A stretch of DNA of 64,000 bases. It comes from Bugulina stolonifera (lineage: Eukaryota; Bryozoa; Gymnolaemata; Cheilostomatida; Bugulidae). The notes under the pieces were generated by a model. The model saw only the letters and a program-made list of their open reading frames with translations. It was not told where the DNA came from and ran no database searches. Both the position numbers and the translations under genes were made by a program. Shown one piece after another: positions 26,046-37,953 of the stretch; the stretch's first letter is position 1; the number at the start of each line of letters is the position of its first letter. The stretch covers positions 8,318,501 to 8,382,500 of the forward strand of contig OW285190.1 of the NCBI GenBank assembly GCA_935421135.1, in the 5' to 3' direction.

Positions 26046-29000
26046 ATGGCTCTCAATTTAGAAGATTATTTCAAAACCACATTTGAAGACAAACTCTTGG
26101 TGTAAGTATTACTATGTTGTACCTTTGTTTGCAATTATTTTTATTGCGCATTTTAAAAAAATTTAGTAATTATTAAAAGCACAGCATATGAATATTGAAT
26201 ATATCATAGTGCTATCTATGTAACGGTGTCTAGATGCCCTGAAAAAACAATTATATTAAATCTGCAGTAAGTGAATGTTAGAGGTATTCATTATTCAGAG
26301 CATTGAACCCAATGCTGGAAACCTTTTGCTGACCATAAAACCATCTACCAAAAAAAAACTCTACCATTTTGGGTCATTGCAATATCAATTTTGATGGTTA
26401 TAGCAATTTGTTAGAGAAATTGATATGGATTTTTTGGGTCGGCTAGGGTAAATGACCAGCGACAGTCAAATCAGGGAATAAACTTTAGTTGATACTTGGT
26501 GGGATACAAATCTACAACCTTGCAATTGTGAGCCTTGCACTCTACCAACTGAGCTACCCCTGACCCCATCCTTTATATATAACTACTTATGAGATATTTT
26601 GCATTGTTAATATTTAGGGCAGCTGCCTTTGTAGTGAGTATTTCATGGTTGTAGCAAGATGCCAGAGCGTGAAGATGATCACCTCACACCAGCCACTAGG
26701 CTTTTGGAAAAACGAAGAGAAATGCAGGAAGTTGAACAAGCTCTTGCAGCTCAAAAAGAGGTTAACATCACATTATTACTGGCTATTGTTTTCAAACATA
26801 AAAGTGTATAATTTGAATAGTATCATGTTATTTGCAAGTTCTCTACATGCACAAGTATTTAGCCCTCCATTCCTGAATTTTAGGAGTTCCAAATGAAAAT
26901 GGAAAGTTTGCAACAGAGAAGAGAAGAACTTGAGAAAAAGGAGTACTCATTGAAAGAACATTTGCTGAAGTTTGATCATTTTCTTAAGGTTTGTATTTAC
27001 TTAGTCTAGAATCCAGTTCTTTCAAAAGAATCAGTGGATGTAACTGTAGAAATTTATATTGCCTATTATGTATTCGATGTCACAATTGTAAAGCATATGA
27101 GTGAATCTTTCATCCTACATAGATATACAGTGTTGTCAATGTTATTGCACAAAGACTAATTCTATTTTAGGAAAATGATGCAAAAAGGACCAGAGCTTTG
27201 AGAAAGGCAGGTGAAGAAAAAGAACTGAAAAAAGTAAAAGAATCTGAAATATACAAGTGAGTGAAATTTTGTGTATGGTCATATAAATTAAAGAGAACTA
27301 ACTATAGACTGTGTGTACTTTTTCAGTTTATTTCAGGAGTGTAATGGTAGACAACATACATGTGTACATGTACAATGTACATGTACATATTCTGCGTTAA
27401 CAGATTTTTTTATATTCATTTATTTATTATTTTATACTATGTGATTTGATATGTACTTTCATTGTTTTCAGTTTAGCATTGTGACCTGTTTTTATTTCAA
27501 CTTTCTGAAGTTTGTCTGCTCCGATTAGGTAAAAGGGAAATTCCAACATTTGCAATATAAAACTAAAATACCTAGTAGTCAGATAAACTAATGCCTATGT
27601 ACCTATAGTTTTTATCTAAGATCTTTTGCTATAACTTGTGAGATTATATTTCTCTTTTTGATGCTCAGGATCAAAGATGAATCAGATGAGTTGGTTGCTG
27701 CTCGTGAGAGGGTGAAGGCAAGGTTAGACAAGTTAGTCGTCTACCAGAAGTATTTAGAGAAAGTCGTAGAGTCTGCCGAAGAGTTTCATGAGATTAGAGA
27801 AATCTTATCTAGACATGACACACTCACTTCAACTTACCAGGTACTGAGGCTAACCTTGTGTATTTGATCATCTTTAACTATTGTAATAATGCCCCATGGT
27901 TTATTGCACGACTAAGTATATACATGTATAATTGCTTTTCCATCAGTTTGAAATCTAATAATCTATTATCTTCGATATTCCTTCTACTATTAGAATTTTA
28001 TGAATTCCTTGTTGTGAAATTGGGAAGAAGAGGAATTGTCCTTCTTATGCATGAACATTTAATATTCTTGTAGGATTTGATGGAAAGGGACCAGTTGAAT
28101 CAGGAAAAAATAGATGCCGAAAAAACCAAGTTATCTAAATACACAGAAGATAAAAACACAGAGATACTAGGATATAATAATCAGGTATGTAGTATAATAT
28201 TCCCAGTACTTCTAGAGAGAATGATGCGTCTTGTTTTACTATTCATTATAAAAATATTAGCTCACAGAATAGTAGTCTCACTTTAGTATATATTAACTTA
28301 TTTGAGGATTGAGAAATTCAATTCAACTAACTGGTGTGAAGACCATAATGTGAACACTAGACTGAGCTCCAGTATAAATGATTATATCTTCTTCTGATTG
28401 TTGCTGTTTTGTAGCTCTCAGGCTTGCAGACCAAATATGACAAGGGCCAAAGCGACGCAGCACACTGGGAGTCTCAATGGACACACATTAAGAACACTGC
28501 AGCATCAAAAACACTGGAGTTGGGAAAAATTAAAATGTATGAATTTAATTACACTAAACACAGAGTATTTTTGTCTCAATACTGTTATGGCCTTCAAAAT
28601 GGGTGTTGCATCAAATTTAAGTCAAACCATACATTGTGTTATGCACTAAGACTATGGTGTTTGAGTGTAGATATTTTATTTCAAGGGTATAAATTCCTAT
28701 TAGAGATTTTGATCATATATCACAAAATCGTTCTTCAGTGTAATATGGATGCTTGGTTGCTACAGTGTTGCCTGTGCATAAACAAGTATAATTAATTTTC
28801 TAACTGCGTTTACAAGTGTTTTCTGCAAAGGAAAGTACATAACTTGTATGCTTTTAATTGGTGAATATCTGGTTGCCTTGTAGGGCCACACATAACCTGT
28901 ATCTATTAGTAATGAACAGACAGCGTGGTGGTGTCGGAGAGCAAGTGGATGATACTTCTGAACAACTAGACAAGGTAAGACAATTCTACCCAACATACAT

Positions 29001-29705
29001 GCACCATTATGTATGTAATAATAATATTATACTGTATAATATCATATACATTTTTGTAATGCAATAATATATATGTATTTGCATGCAGTCTACATACATG
29101 TATGTGTATCACATGGTATATAAAGTTGCAACTGTGTATAGGGATGCATGTTATCCTAGATTTGTGTGTGTAATATTGCTAGAACCATTGCTGAATGGTA
29201 TAGATGTATATTGAACAGGTAATAATAACACATATTACTGTAACTATAATTAATAAGGTTATCGCACTTTAAACGGATATTTCCTTTGCTTGTTCTTAAT
29301 TGTTCTTTAACTGTAAGCTGTGACTTGTCAAATTGATCCCTTTTTAAAATTAAAATAGAATTTTAGTTCAGTATTCAATAATTTTTCAAATATTGTAATA
29401 TTGTACATGTACAGGCTAAACACATAATAGTTTCATATTTGATGATGATATAAAATCCACGATTTCCATAATATGTACATAGTCACGTTAAATATCTTGC
29501 ATGCCGTATAAGTGCAGATACTCGCTAAGTAGTTTTTGGTTGGAGGCTGTGTTTTACCTTCGTGAGAGATTGATCAATCAACGAGTATCTGATTCACATC
29601 TATTTTTAGATTCAAGTATTCATACAAGATTTAAATAAGATAACAGAAGAAATAAAGAGATCAGATATTGCTGCAACAAGTATGGCTGCCACATCCAGTC
29701 ACTAA
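26046..29705 (+). CDS. CCDC42: CCDC42-type flagellar coiled-coil protein
   Basis: CCDC42 and its relative CFAP73 are coiled-coil proteins of cilia and flagella; CCDC42 is needed for the sperm flagellum in mammals. Nine exons join in frame: 26046-26101, 26655-26760, 26884-26988, 27171-27256, 27669-27840, 28074-28184, 28415-28536, 28884-28974 and 29610-29705, giving 314 aa (316 in human CCDC42). Most of the chain is heptad-rich coiled coil. Family landmarks are [46 protein letters not shown], the [20 protein letters not shown] block and [12 protein letters not shown]. It points to a flagellated-cell function. It is divergent from NIPSNAP. CFAP73 is the main alternative, but length and the ending favour CCDC42. 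Confidence 0.93.
26495..26570 (-). mobile_element. tRNA-like SINE head
   Basis: Read on the minus strand: GGGGTAGCTCAGTTGGTAGA (D-arm and A-box form), then GGTTGTAGATTTGTATCC (B-box form). The anticodon arm does not fold into a normal 5-7-5 arm and no matching acceptor 3' half follows, so it is a SINE head or tRNA pseudogene rather than a working tRNA. It lies in intron 1 of the CCDC42 gene. Confidence 0.6.
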
Positions 29706-30353
29706 ATACCTCAACCAATCCACTACCTGATAGCAACACCATGTCTGCAATTAACCTATTCCCAAGCGCGAATCTATGTGTATACTAAGCAGACGACCCT
29801 GGATAATTTTCAAAGAGTTATCCTCTCTCTAAACGATATAATATACCAGTTAGACTCTGTATATATGCTGGACTACCTTGCTTTTCTAAAGAATGATCCT
29901 CCCTCTAACCTTTGTGCCTCAACGTTCCCATTGATATCTTCGTGAAAGGATGAAACAAAAACTAACAACCTCTCTACTATTACTAACTTTATTATAACAG
30001 TTCGGGTGGCGTGTCTACTCCCCTTCCTTCGTGTAGGACAGTGCATCATTGATTTAGTGTTTTGTGTCTGCTGGTACAGTTGTGGAAGTCCTAGTGACAT
30101 TGTTTCTATTAGCATATGTTTAAAACATGAGTAATATGTGAAGGAGATGAAAGACAGAACAACAGGATGGACTCATAGGGCGTTCCACATCTTGATCCAA
30201 ATTCTGTTGTCACATCATGCAATACATATATTGTACAACTGTTGGTCATACATACATTTCTCCACTACTGCACCTAACAGGAATTGTGACACATAGTACA
30301 TGTGATACTTGCATCACTATACGCAAACAATCATACTGTATTGTTTCTGCCGT
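29706..30353. other. 3' flank of CCDC42
   Basis: It presumably contains the CCDC42 3' UTR. I recognise no other coding sequence here; open frames on the minus strand (29873-30115) look like chance. Confidence 0.4.
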
Positions 30354-30446
30354 CTGCAGGCTATGGTTGGTGAGCTAGACCTAAAACCTCCCACCTGGAA
30401 GAAGTTCGCTCACCCAGCTGAAATCGACTACCGACTATCGTTATGA
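30354..30446 (+). other. Orphan exon-like segment
   Basis: After a TCTGCAG acceptor, an open frame runs AMVGELDLKPPTWKKF and ends 13 codons later in a TGA. No matching upstream exons are found nearby, and CCDC42 already has its own stop at 29705. A diverged copy of the same segment lies at 58294-58350 (AVVGELVLKPPTW then a stop), with its left edge at 48979. It may be an alternative last exon, the end of an unrecognised gene, or part of a repeat. Confidence 0.4.
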
Positions 30447-30962
30447 ATTATCACTTGATCATTACCTGAGAGTTACTGGTGTTTGAATTTTTATAAGACG
30501 ATATATTTTTGTACAGATTTTGGATTTTTAACTGTATTTGATATTGCCAATTATTAATTTATTTGCTATTATTATTATAGTTTCAATATGAATGTCAAAT
30601 GTAATGTAAATAGGATAGAAATAGAAATACCTTGTAATATTACAGATTTGGAGTGGATACAATCAGTATCAGAATATAACCAGAGCCCAATGGCTCTGAA
30701 TAAAACTATATTTCATGGACATACAATACATGCATATATAAGTACATTTACAATTGCGGCATACCTAACAGGTGTCTGCACTGGATTGCAAAAAGGACAA
30801 TGCTTTGAGGTCATCAAATAGAACAGAAAAGAGTAAACAGGCTATTTCCATCACCAAGTAATATCCTGATTGGTCATGATGGTCACAAAAACAACATTCT
30901 TGACTATTTTTGGGTCATCAAATAGAACAGAATACAGCTACTGCCAGTATTGTACAGTGTTA

Positions 30963-31088
30963 AGGGTATGCTACATGGACGCACAACTTCTGCGAATATC
31001 GCAAGTTTAAAAAACGGAAAACGTTGTTAGGTGCAAAACGCAAAATTTATGCGATTCGCATAAATTTTGCGTCCGTGTAGCATACCCT
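30963..31088. mobile_element. Harbinger-like MITE
   Basis: The ends AGGGTATGCTACA and TGTAGCATACCCT are inverted and continue as GGACGCA/TGCGTCC with one gap. They are flanked by TTA on both sides (30960-30962 and 31089-31091). A 3-bp TTA duplication is typical of PIF/Harbinger. The length is 126 bp, with a second inner palindrome around CGCAAAATTTATGCG. Confidence 0.7.
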
Positions 31089-31380
31089 TTATAGGGGTGG
31101 GCCTACATTTGTAACATTGTAGGTCTATAAAACTACACTATACAATGTATATACACTGCACATGCTGTATAAATAGTGTAGGTTTATAGACTTACACCAT
31201 GCATGTATATACATGTACATGTATATATAGTCTAAATCTATAAACCTACACTATATACATGTATAATACATGAATGTACAGTATATATTATATAATGTAC
31301 ATGTACATAGTAGCATACAGACTAGAGCTTTCCTATAGAATTCCATTGCTTGTACTATCGAAAAGTTGAATGAATATAAC

Positions 31381-31660
31381 GGGTGTCAGGGTGTTAGGGT
31401 GTCAGGGTGGCACAGTTGGTGGCATACATGCACACAAACCGTGAGGTTGTGAGTTCAAGCCCCCAGCTGTGTCATTTCTGGCAAAGGCCTTCAGCAAGTC
31501 TTTCACCCTAGCTGCGCCTGTTCGGATCAGGGCTTATAAATAATACAGGAGGTCCCGTGTAGTGTTTACATCAAAAACACGCACGTTAAAGATCCACCTC
31601 TGCCCTGATTCGCAAAGAGAAGCCAGATTCTGGCGGGGTATGTGACCACATTAGGGTGGC
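31381..31660 (+). mobile_element. tRNA-derived SINE with conserved-core-like body
   Basis: The head has GGTGGCACAGTTGGTGGCAT (A-box form) and GGTTGTGAGTTCAAGCCC (B-box form). The body contains CACGTTAAAGATCCAC, a phrase common in invertebrate SINE bodies. Borders are approximate. Confidence 0.65.
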
Positions 31661-31899
31661 AGGTTGATGTAGTGGTCACTGACCATGCACTCCTGTTGTG
31701 GAAGGTGAGCTCTTCCACTCAGAGCCCAGCTCCTGTCGCTCATACAAGTTTCGAACTTCTGAGGTCCGTTAAATAGGATGGCCAAGTGGCTCGACAGAAA
31801 CAAAAAACAAAAAAAACAAAACGGCAGCAAAAATAGTCTTTTCAAATACAAGTCTGTGCAACATATTTTTTGTATGTAATCGAACCAGATTTTTTCCAT

Positions 31900-32056
31900 T
31901 AAATTGATAGTCCTGCAAGCACATGTAAAGTTCTGCAAGCACATGCAAAGTTCTGCAAGTACATGCTCTAGTTAGATATTCAGGTCTATCTATGGCATAA
32001 CAGCTGAGTGGTGTAGCACCTATCCCATCATCTCGTACTTGGAGACCCATTTGGTA
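31900..32056. repeat. Segment duplicated near the SAM exon of the WDSUB1-like gene
   Basis: It contains a short run of CTGCAAGCACATG-type repeats, then ACCTATCCCATCATCTC. The same order of elements is found at 61741-61975, where the second part is the end of the SAM exon and its splice donor. In both places the 28-bp satellite lies beyond. This copy keeps the donor-like GGGATAG/GTGC but not the SAM exon. Confidence 0.55.
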
Positions 32057-32128
32057 CAGTTTAATATCATATTTATAAAGTACATGTATAAAAGAGTGGA
32101 GGGGAAAGGATAGATGGGTTTATTTATT

Positions 32129-32184
32129 CAGCCAACATACAACACTGTATTACTACATAGTAATACAGTGTTGTATGTTGGCTG
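32129..32184. repeat. Perfect palindrome at the edge of the 28-bp satellite
   Basis: The 27-base arm beginning CAGCCAACATACAACACTGT is followed by a 2-base loop and its exact inverse. Outer sequence (ATTCATTCAATTAGGATC) recurs at 62795-62815 next to the second satellite block. Confidence 0.85.
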
Positions 32185-32224
32185 ATCCTAATTGAATGAA
32201 TAATTATTCCTATCCTATGGTACT

Positions 32225-32922
32225 ACTTACAACACTGTATTACTACAGTATTACTTACTCCACTGTATTACTACAGTATTACTTACAGCACTGTATTACT
32301 ACAGTATTACTTACAGCACTGTATTACTACGCTGTATTACTTACTACACTGTATTACTACAGTATTACTTACTACACTGTATTACTACAGTATTACTTAC
32401 TGCACTGTATTACTACAGTATTACTTACTGCACTGTATTACTACAGAATTACTTACTGCACTGTATCACTACAGTATTACTTGCTATACTGTATTACTAC
32501 AGTATTACTTGCTACACTGTATTACTACAGTATTACTTGCTACACTGTATTACTACAGTATTACTTACTACACTGTATTACTACAGTATTACTTACTACA
32601 CTGTATTACTACAGTATTACTTACTACACTGTATTACTACAGCCTTACCTACTACACTGTATTACTACAGTATCACTTACTACACTGTATTACTACAGTA
32701 TCACTTACTACACTGTATTACTGCAGTATTACTTACTACACTGTATTACTACAGTATTACTTACTACACTGTATTACTACAGTATTACTTGCTACACTGT
32801 ATTACTACAGTATTACTTACTGCACTGTATTACTACAGTATTACTTACTGCACTGTATTACTACAGTATTACTTACTGCACTGTATTACTACAGTATTAC
32901 TTACTGCACTGTATTACTACAA
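32225..32922. repeat. 28-bp satellite array
   Basis: About 25 tandem units with the form ACTGTATTACTACAG + TATTACTTACT(A/G/C)C. Single-base variants (TACT/TGCT/TCCA) group in neighbouring units, as expected from local amplification. Each unit contains two small inverted repeats, ACTGTA..TACAGT and AGTA..TACT. The array is open in several frames only because of its composition. A shorter block of the same satellite lies at 62820-62985. Confidence 0.95.
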
Positions 32923-33028
32923 TGTAACAGTAACACCAGTACATACATTGCTATGAAGTAATACAGAGTATTCACCACATCTCGGAACGTTTGTGTGATT
33001 TCTCAAGAGCGTTTGGACTATATAATAT

Positions 33029-33692
33029 TGTAATGGTTTCTGTGATTTGGTGCGGTCGTCCTTGGACGACTATCGACCCAGAAATGAAGTGCCTATGAGT
33101 GGTAATAGGACTTCGCATTACATGAAAGATCGAGCGGTCTCAGTAGCCCAAAAACTACCAAAGACGACCCATCTGGTCCCAAGTCTGACCTTCAGACTAT
33201 ACGTTGAAAGAGAGTGATCCGACCTAGTAGGCGGTTCGCTAAGCGAATGACCTGACAAAAGGAAGTGAAAGTCTCTGTATCAAGTATAGATGTGTCTTTA
33301 TTGAAAGCCAAGTGAAGACTGAGACAATGAACAGTAAAACAGTGCCCTTTATATAGTATAAGGACTTCCGGCCGACCACACGTCGGGAAAAGACGACGTG
33401 TGGTCGTCCGGAAGTTGCGCAACAAGATGGCCGCCGGAAGCCCGACGGCCGACCCAAAATAGGTCGGGTTCTACAAAAGTTGCTTATAATGGTCCAATTC
33501 ATGTACAAAATGAATATCAATGGATTCTGAGAGGTCGGGCCTCTGTACATGGGTATAAAAGGCATTAAAAGACTTAGTTATAATCATTCAACTATATACA
33601 ATAACATATAGTAAAGTACAAGTAGATATATACATGTATATGCACACAATAATGAGTGTCAGATGTAAGATACGATTTGGCGTACCATTACA
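33029..33692 (-). mobile_element. Solo LTR, minus orientation
   Basis: It is bounded by TGTAATGG and CCATTACA with ATAT duplications on both sides (33025-33028, 33693-33696). It is homologous to the LTR at 34113-34850 in reverse. Read on the minus strand it carries a TATATAA box near 33353 and an AATAAAGACAC polyadenylation-type signal near 33300, which define an R region. The length is 664 bp. Confidence 0.7.
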
Positions 33693-34112
33693 ATATCCAC
33701 ACATTTGTACAATTGTCACTCTTCTAGAAAACCAGAGTGTGTGACTGCAATGTCACTCCTAGAACACTTTAGTAGTGTATGGTTTTCACATCATGACTCC
33801 GCTGCATAAGCCTGTTGCTAAGAAACTAGCAGCAGAAAGAGAGGATCATCCCAGGCTTTGATCAAATGATAGGAGGGATTTCTGACTTCACTACCTATCA
33901 ACATCCAAGGTGAACAGAATCAACTTTTCTATTACTGACAGTTGATTTGTTGAGACACAGAATCAGGTACATATACTTAAGACATTATGATAAGCAGTAA
34001 TGCAGTTTATGACAGTGTGGGCTATACATGTACAATGTACATTAGACTGGTAAGGTGACTGTTCATAAATGATCATTTATAACCAAATACAACTGTATTT
34101 AGCAAGTAATAT

Positions 34113-34850
34113 TGTAATGGTAAAATGTAACTCTAACTCAGCCTCCCGACTACACGACACTTATTATGTATATCTATTGCATTATATATGCTTGTGTTGC
34201 CTGTCTATGTAGTAAATTGTCACTGATATACATGTACCTATAATGTGCATTACTGAGCAATTATGTCCTTTTTATACCCATGTAAAGAGGGCCGACCTCT
34301 CAGATTTAGCTGATATTAATTTTGTACACGAACTGGATGATTTTAAGCATCTTTTGTTGTACCCGACCTATTTTGGGTCGGCCGTCGGGCTTCCGGCTGC
34401 CATCTTGTTGTGCAATTTCCGGACGACACTACGTTGTCTTTTTATGACACTGCGTCGGCCTTTTTACCAGAACTTCCTCTGGAAGTTATCATACTATATA
34501 AAGCACATTGTTTTTATGTTCATTGTCTCAGTTGATGCTTGGATCTCAATAAAGACACTTCTATACTACTTATACAGAGACTTTCTCTTCGTAGATAGGT
34601 CACTCCAGCTGTCAAGGTCTACGACCTTGCCTCCTGAACCGCCTTCGGATCACTGTCTTTCTCAGTATAGTAAACAAGCATTGACTCGAGACCACATGGG
34701 TCGTCTTGGGTAGTCGTTGGACGACTAGTACCTGTTGATCTCTCATGTAATGAGAAGAACTAGCACCACTCATAGGTTCTTCATTTTGGACAAGGGGTCG
34801 TCTTAGGACGACATCACAACCCCCCCCCCCCCCCTCCCAAAACCATTACA
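34113..34850 (+). mobile_element. Solo LTR, plus orientation
   Basis: Same family as 33029-33692: TGTAATGG...CCATTACA ends, ATAT flanks (34109-34112 and 34851-34854), CTATATAAAGCACATTG promoter-like box and AATAAAGACAC signal. The length is 738 bp. It contains a run of C residues near its 3' end (34818-34834). It is followed at once by another TGTAATGG, perhaps the start of a further fragment. Confidence 0.7.
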
Positions 34851-34854
34851 ATAT

Positions 34855-35955
34855 TGTAATGGACGATGTCGTTACGACTTCATAGCCTGGACATGTACAT
34901 ACTTACACTGTATGTTCGTCCTCATCCATTGTTTGTGTATATTATTTATCACACTGGACAGCACAATCACTCAGTTAAAATTTATTGCATAGTAATCACC
35001 CGTAATAGTACTCATCTTATTGTACGTGTATATAAAACAGCTTACGGAACCTCTACATTTTTATAGAATATTATATTATTTTAATTGTTTCAAACGTCAT
35101 CCATTCCTATTCTCTTACATCGTATTTACAATCTGATTGGCCCATTTTTGTGGCCCTCTACCTCTACAATCTGATTGGCCCATTTATTGTAAGAATAGTT
35201 ACATGTTGTTGTTATCATGCTCTTGGATATGCAATATATGGGATTGTTTTATTCTATAGTTATACTTTTGGTATGCTGGATTGGAATATAGCTCACAATT
35301 ACCGACATACCCTGTAACTGGAATGCCAAGGAGGCGTTTGGACTGACAGACCTACTCACCTATACTGCTCCTATCTGCAGGAAAGTTTAGGCTTGGTTAC
35401 CATGAGGTAATTAGAATATAACAACGGTGGGTTACTTTGCATAAATCTACAACAACATAACATGTGGAGGGTTTGAAACTTCAAATCAGCCACTTTTTGC
35501 GTACAGTGTACAATGTCATGTAGAATGGTTATTGAAGGAATTGTCTGCTTTTAACCAAAGAAAATGTGAGATATTTATAATTTATTTATTTACCATTTGG
35601 CCACGTGCATTCTGTGTTTTGACTTAGCTGGGTATAGAAATTCACCCAGACTATTAATTGGGAGAAGGTAACCTTTCAAACAAATCATATTACAGTATTG
35701 AAAGATAGACCAAACTTGGAATTGAACAATGAAAGTTTCAAACTCACTAGTATATAAAATACAAAGCGGGCTAATCGGCAGATGACATTTGAGACTATCA
35801 GGTTCCTGAACTTTTCACTTCTTCTGTTAAAAGTGTGCTTATGTTTAGAGCCTTAGCATAGCGAGATTTGATCTCATGTTGCATCCTGCAAGTGACATGT
35901 ATTTGGGTGAAACATCTATCAATAGTCTAACGAAATATTCTATTTTTCAGTAACA
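34855..35955. other. Region upstream of the SLC46-like pseudogene
   Basis: AT-rich non-coding sequence. CAATCTGATTGGCCCATTT occurs twice, near 35128 and 35176. A TATTTTTCAG acceptor-like site directly precedes the first ATG of the pseudogene. I see no gene. Confidence 0.4.
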
Positions 35956-37320
35956 ATGGGTGTCCTCCAGAGAATCAATCCTTGCGTCACGGTGGAGATC
36001 ATAACAGTCTTTTTTAGCTTCACCCAATTACTATGATGCAGGTCACTCTCCAAGACCTACCATAACTTAAAATATGTCTACAGACCACAAACACAACTGA
36101 GCTCTTATGTCGTGACCAACAGTTCATAAGCACTCACAAAGAGATCGAGGGTCAGACATCATTGTGGAGCATGTATCTTAACATTGCGACTATACTGCCA
36201 GCCATTGTCACTGCCATACTGCTAGGCAGCTTCATCGACAAGTATGGTTTCGGCCTACCTATCAAGCTAGCTCTTATAGGCACATTTATAGGCTGTGCTG
36301 CAGCAACCATCGTGTCGATGATGTCACTCTGACACAAGTTTCTAATCATAGGGATGTTAATTATGGGTGCATGTGGACACTCACCTGCAATTCTAATGGC
36401 TGTGTATGCCTACGTGATAATGGACTCAAATGAAAAAGACAAGACATTTAGGATTGCTGTCGTTGGCTCGAGTTCAGCCATTGCTGTAACTATTGGTCTT
36501 GCTATAATGGGTCCGTTAACAGACAATCTAGGAGTACAATGGGTGTTTATCTTTGAAATGATAAGTATCGCCATTGCATTTGTTGACAGTCTTCTACGAC
36601 TACGTCCAGCTAAAAATCAACCGATAGAAGTTCATGACAAACCTTCGAAAAAATTTAAACAGATCTTTGAGATTAAAACATTGATATCGTATATGCGAGT
36701 GATGACGAAGCAGCGTGAGAGATCAAAGAGGTTGCATCTACATCTAATAACCATAGTCTTCATCCTATCGCTCTGTGCCTTTGTAGGAGCTGTGGACGTA
36801 GAGTTCTTGTATCTGACCGAAGAGAAAGGTTTCTCCATGACGTCTGTCAGCATGTTCATGAGTGTATCCGCTCTTCTTGCCTTCCTGGGTAGCATTGTAG
36901 GTACATACGTACTCAGCAATAAACTAGGCTTGCATTTAACTTGGATAACGCTTATTGGCTCAATTAGTTCTATCATTAAATATGCTGGATGCTCATTGGC
37001 CGATTCTATCACCGTATTGTGGATATTAAATGCATTTAAGACTTTTAGTACTCTGACCTCAGTTGCCGCAAGGTCATGTGTGAGTGGCTGTGTGGAACCA
37101 AGCGAAAACGGAACGATCATGTCACTTATGGCAGTGGTAGAAGCTCTATTTAGCCTTTTAGCAACCATTGCATTCAATGGGCTCTATCCTCTAACTCTAG
37201 CATCATGGCCGGGAATGCCACTCATGGTAGCAGCCGCATTGTGTGCATGTAGAATACCAATTCTAGGTTACATTAGATGGCATGAATGGAGACAAGATGA
37301 TGCAGGGTATTTTTTCAAGT
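35956..37320 (+). pseudogene. SLC46-like major facilitator transporter, broken
   Basis: SLC46 proteins are 12-helix proton-coupled transporters of folates and related solutes. The first ATG opens MGVLQRINPCVTVEI and a first helix, but that frame stops at about 36034. After a frameshift the family pattern resumes with SLWSMYLNIATILPA, LLGSFIDKYGFGLPIK and a second helix. An in-frame TGA at 36330 then interrupts it. From 36354 a long open frame covers the remaining helices, ending WPGMPLMVAAALCACRIP and a RWHEW tail. No introns interrupt the part seen, unlike the neighbours, which suggests a retrocopy or a decayed single-exon gene. A Polinton-like element is inserted about 100 bp downstream, and the long frame runs into it without a native stop. 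Confidence 0.65.
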
Positions 37321-37422
37321 TTTTAAACTGGGGTCTCCATAGGCCGGGGGTACAGGGGGCTGCCCAGGCCCCCTGGTGGGGTCCGGGGCAGCGCCTCGGC
37401 CGCCGGAGCATTTTCAGCATAA

Positions 37423-37428
37423 CTCACA
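37423..37428. repeat. Target-site duplication, left copy (CTCACA)
   Basis: CTCACA lies directly before the left terminus AGTAGTACAGTC and is repeated at 46166-46171 directly after the right terminus. A 6-bp duplication is the Polinton/Maverick signature. Confidence 0.9.
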
Positions 37429-37953
37429 AGTAGTACAGTCAGTGCAGATCTGCACAGACACCCGGCCATTTCCGCGTCGTATTAGCCCTAGATCCAAAAA
37501 CTCCCCGGGCGGACGACCATCCCACCCGCCCTCTCGCCCCCTCCCCTCCCCTAAACCTCACTCTATGTGCAAAGCCCTAGAACCTACTCTCCCCGATCGC
37601 GGGTGGGGTTTCAAAAACCTCATCGGCTGTTCCGCGGAACCCAGTCTAAAGAGCAAACCCCGCGCCCCGCCCTCGCCCCGTCCCAAGGCTCGGGCGAGGG
37701 GGCGCGCGCGTACGCGCGCGCCCCTCGCCCCGCGAACCCCACCCGTCCTCCCCTCTACCCGTCCCCGCCCCTCCCCACCCCCTCGCCTCGCCCTCCGCCT
37801 CGCGGCGGTTCTCGTTTGCGAGTCCAGCCGTGGCCCCACGCCGCCCTCCCCCGCCCATCCCCCACCCTCCCGCCCCAACGACCCGTCGCTGCCCTCGCGG
37901 CCGGACCGTCGGCTGGAGTACGGTGAAGCGAAGGAAAATACGGGTTAGAGTAA
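37429..37953. repeat. Left terminal inverted repeat of element A
   Basis: It starts AGTAGTACAGTCAGTGCAGA and matches 46165-45659 in reverse. It is very GC-rich, with C-runs and CpG-dense stretches (GCGCGCGTACGCGCGCGC at about 37711), in contrast to the AT-rich host. Weaker similarity continues to about 38035. The 12-base end sequence GACTATACTACT recurs at 38104-38115. Confidence 0.9.

Noticed and set aside
26495..26570. A functional tRNA gene
   Set aside because: A- and B-box forms are present, but the anticodon arm and acceptor stem do not close.
31120..31310. Possible hairpin RNA gene in a TATACATGTA-rich stretch
   Set aside because: It is a simple self-complementary low-complexity stretch with no defined borders.
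32196..32961. ORFs of up to 243 codons in the satellite
   Set aside because: A 28-bp unit without stops is open in several frames; the peptides are pure repeats (LLHCITTV type).
36632..37177. 181-codon ORF antisense to the SLC46-like relic
   Set aside because: Shadow of the sense frame, which has the transporter pattern.
37376..37948. Long proline/arginine-rich ORFs in several frames of the GC-rich terminal repeats (also 45667-46152 and 63121-63588)
   Set aside because: They occur in all frames on both strands of each terminal repeat, are low-complexity, and frames are not conserved by the indels between copies.
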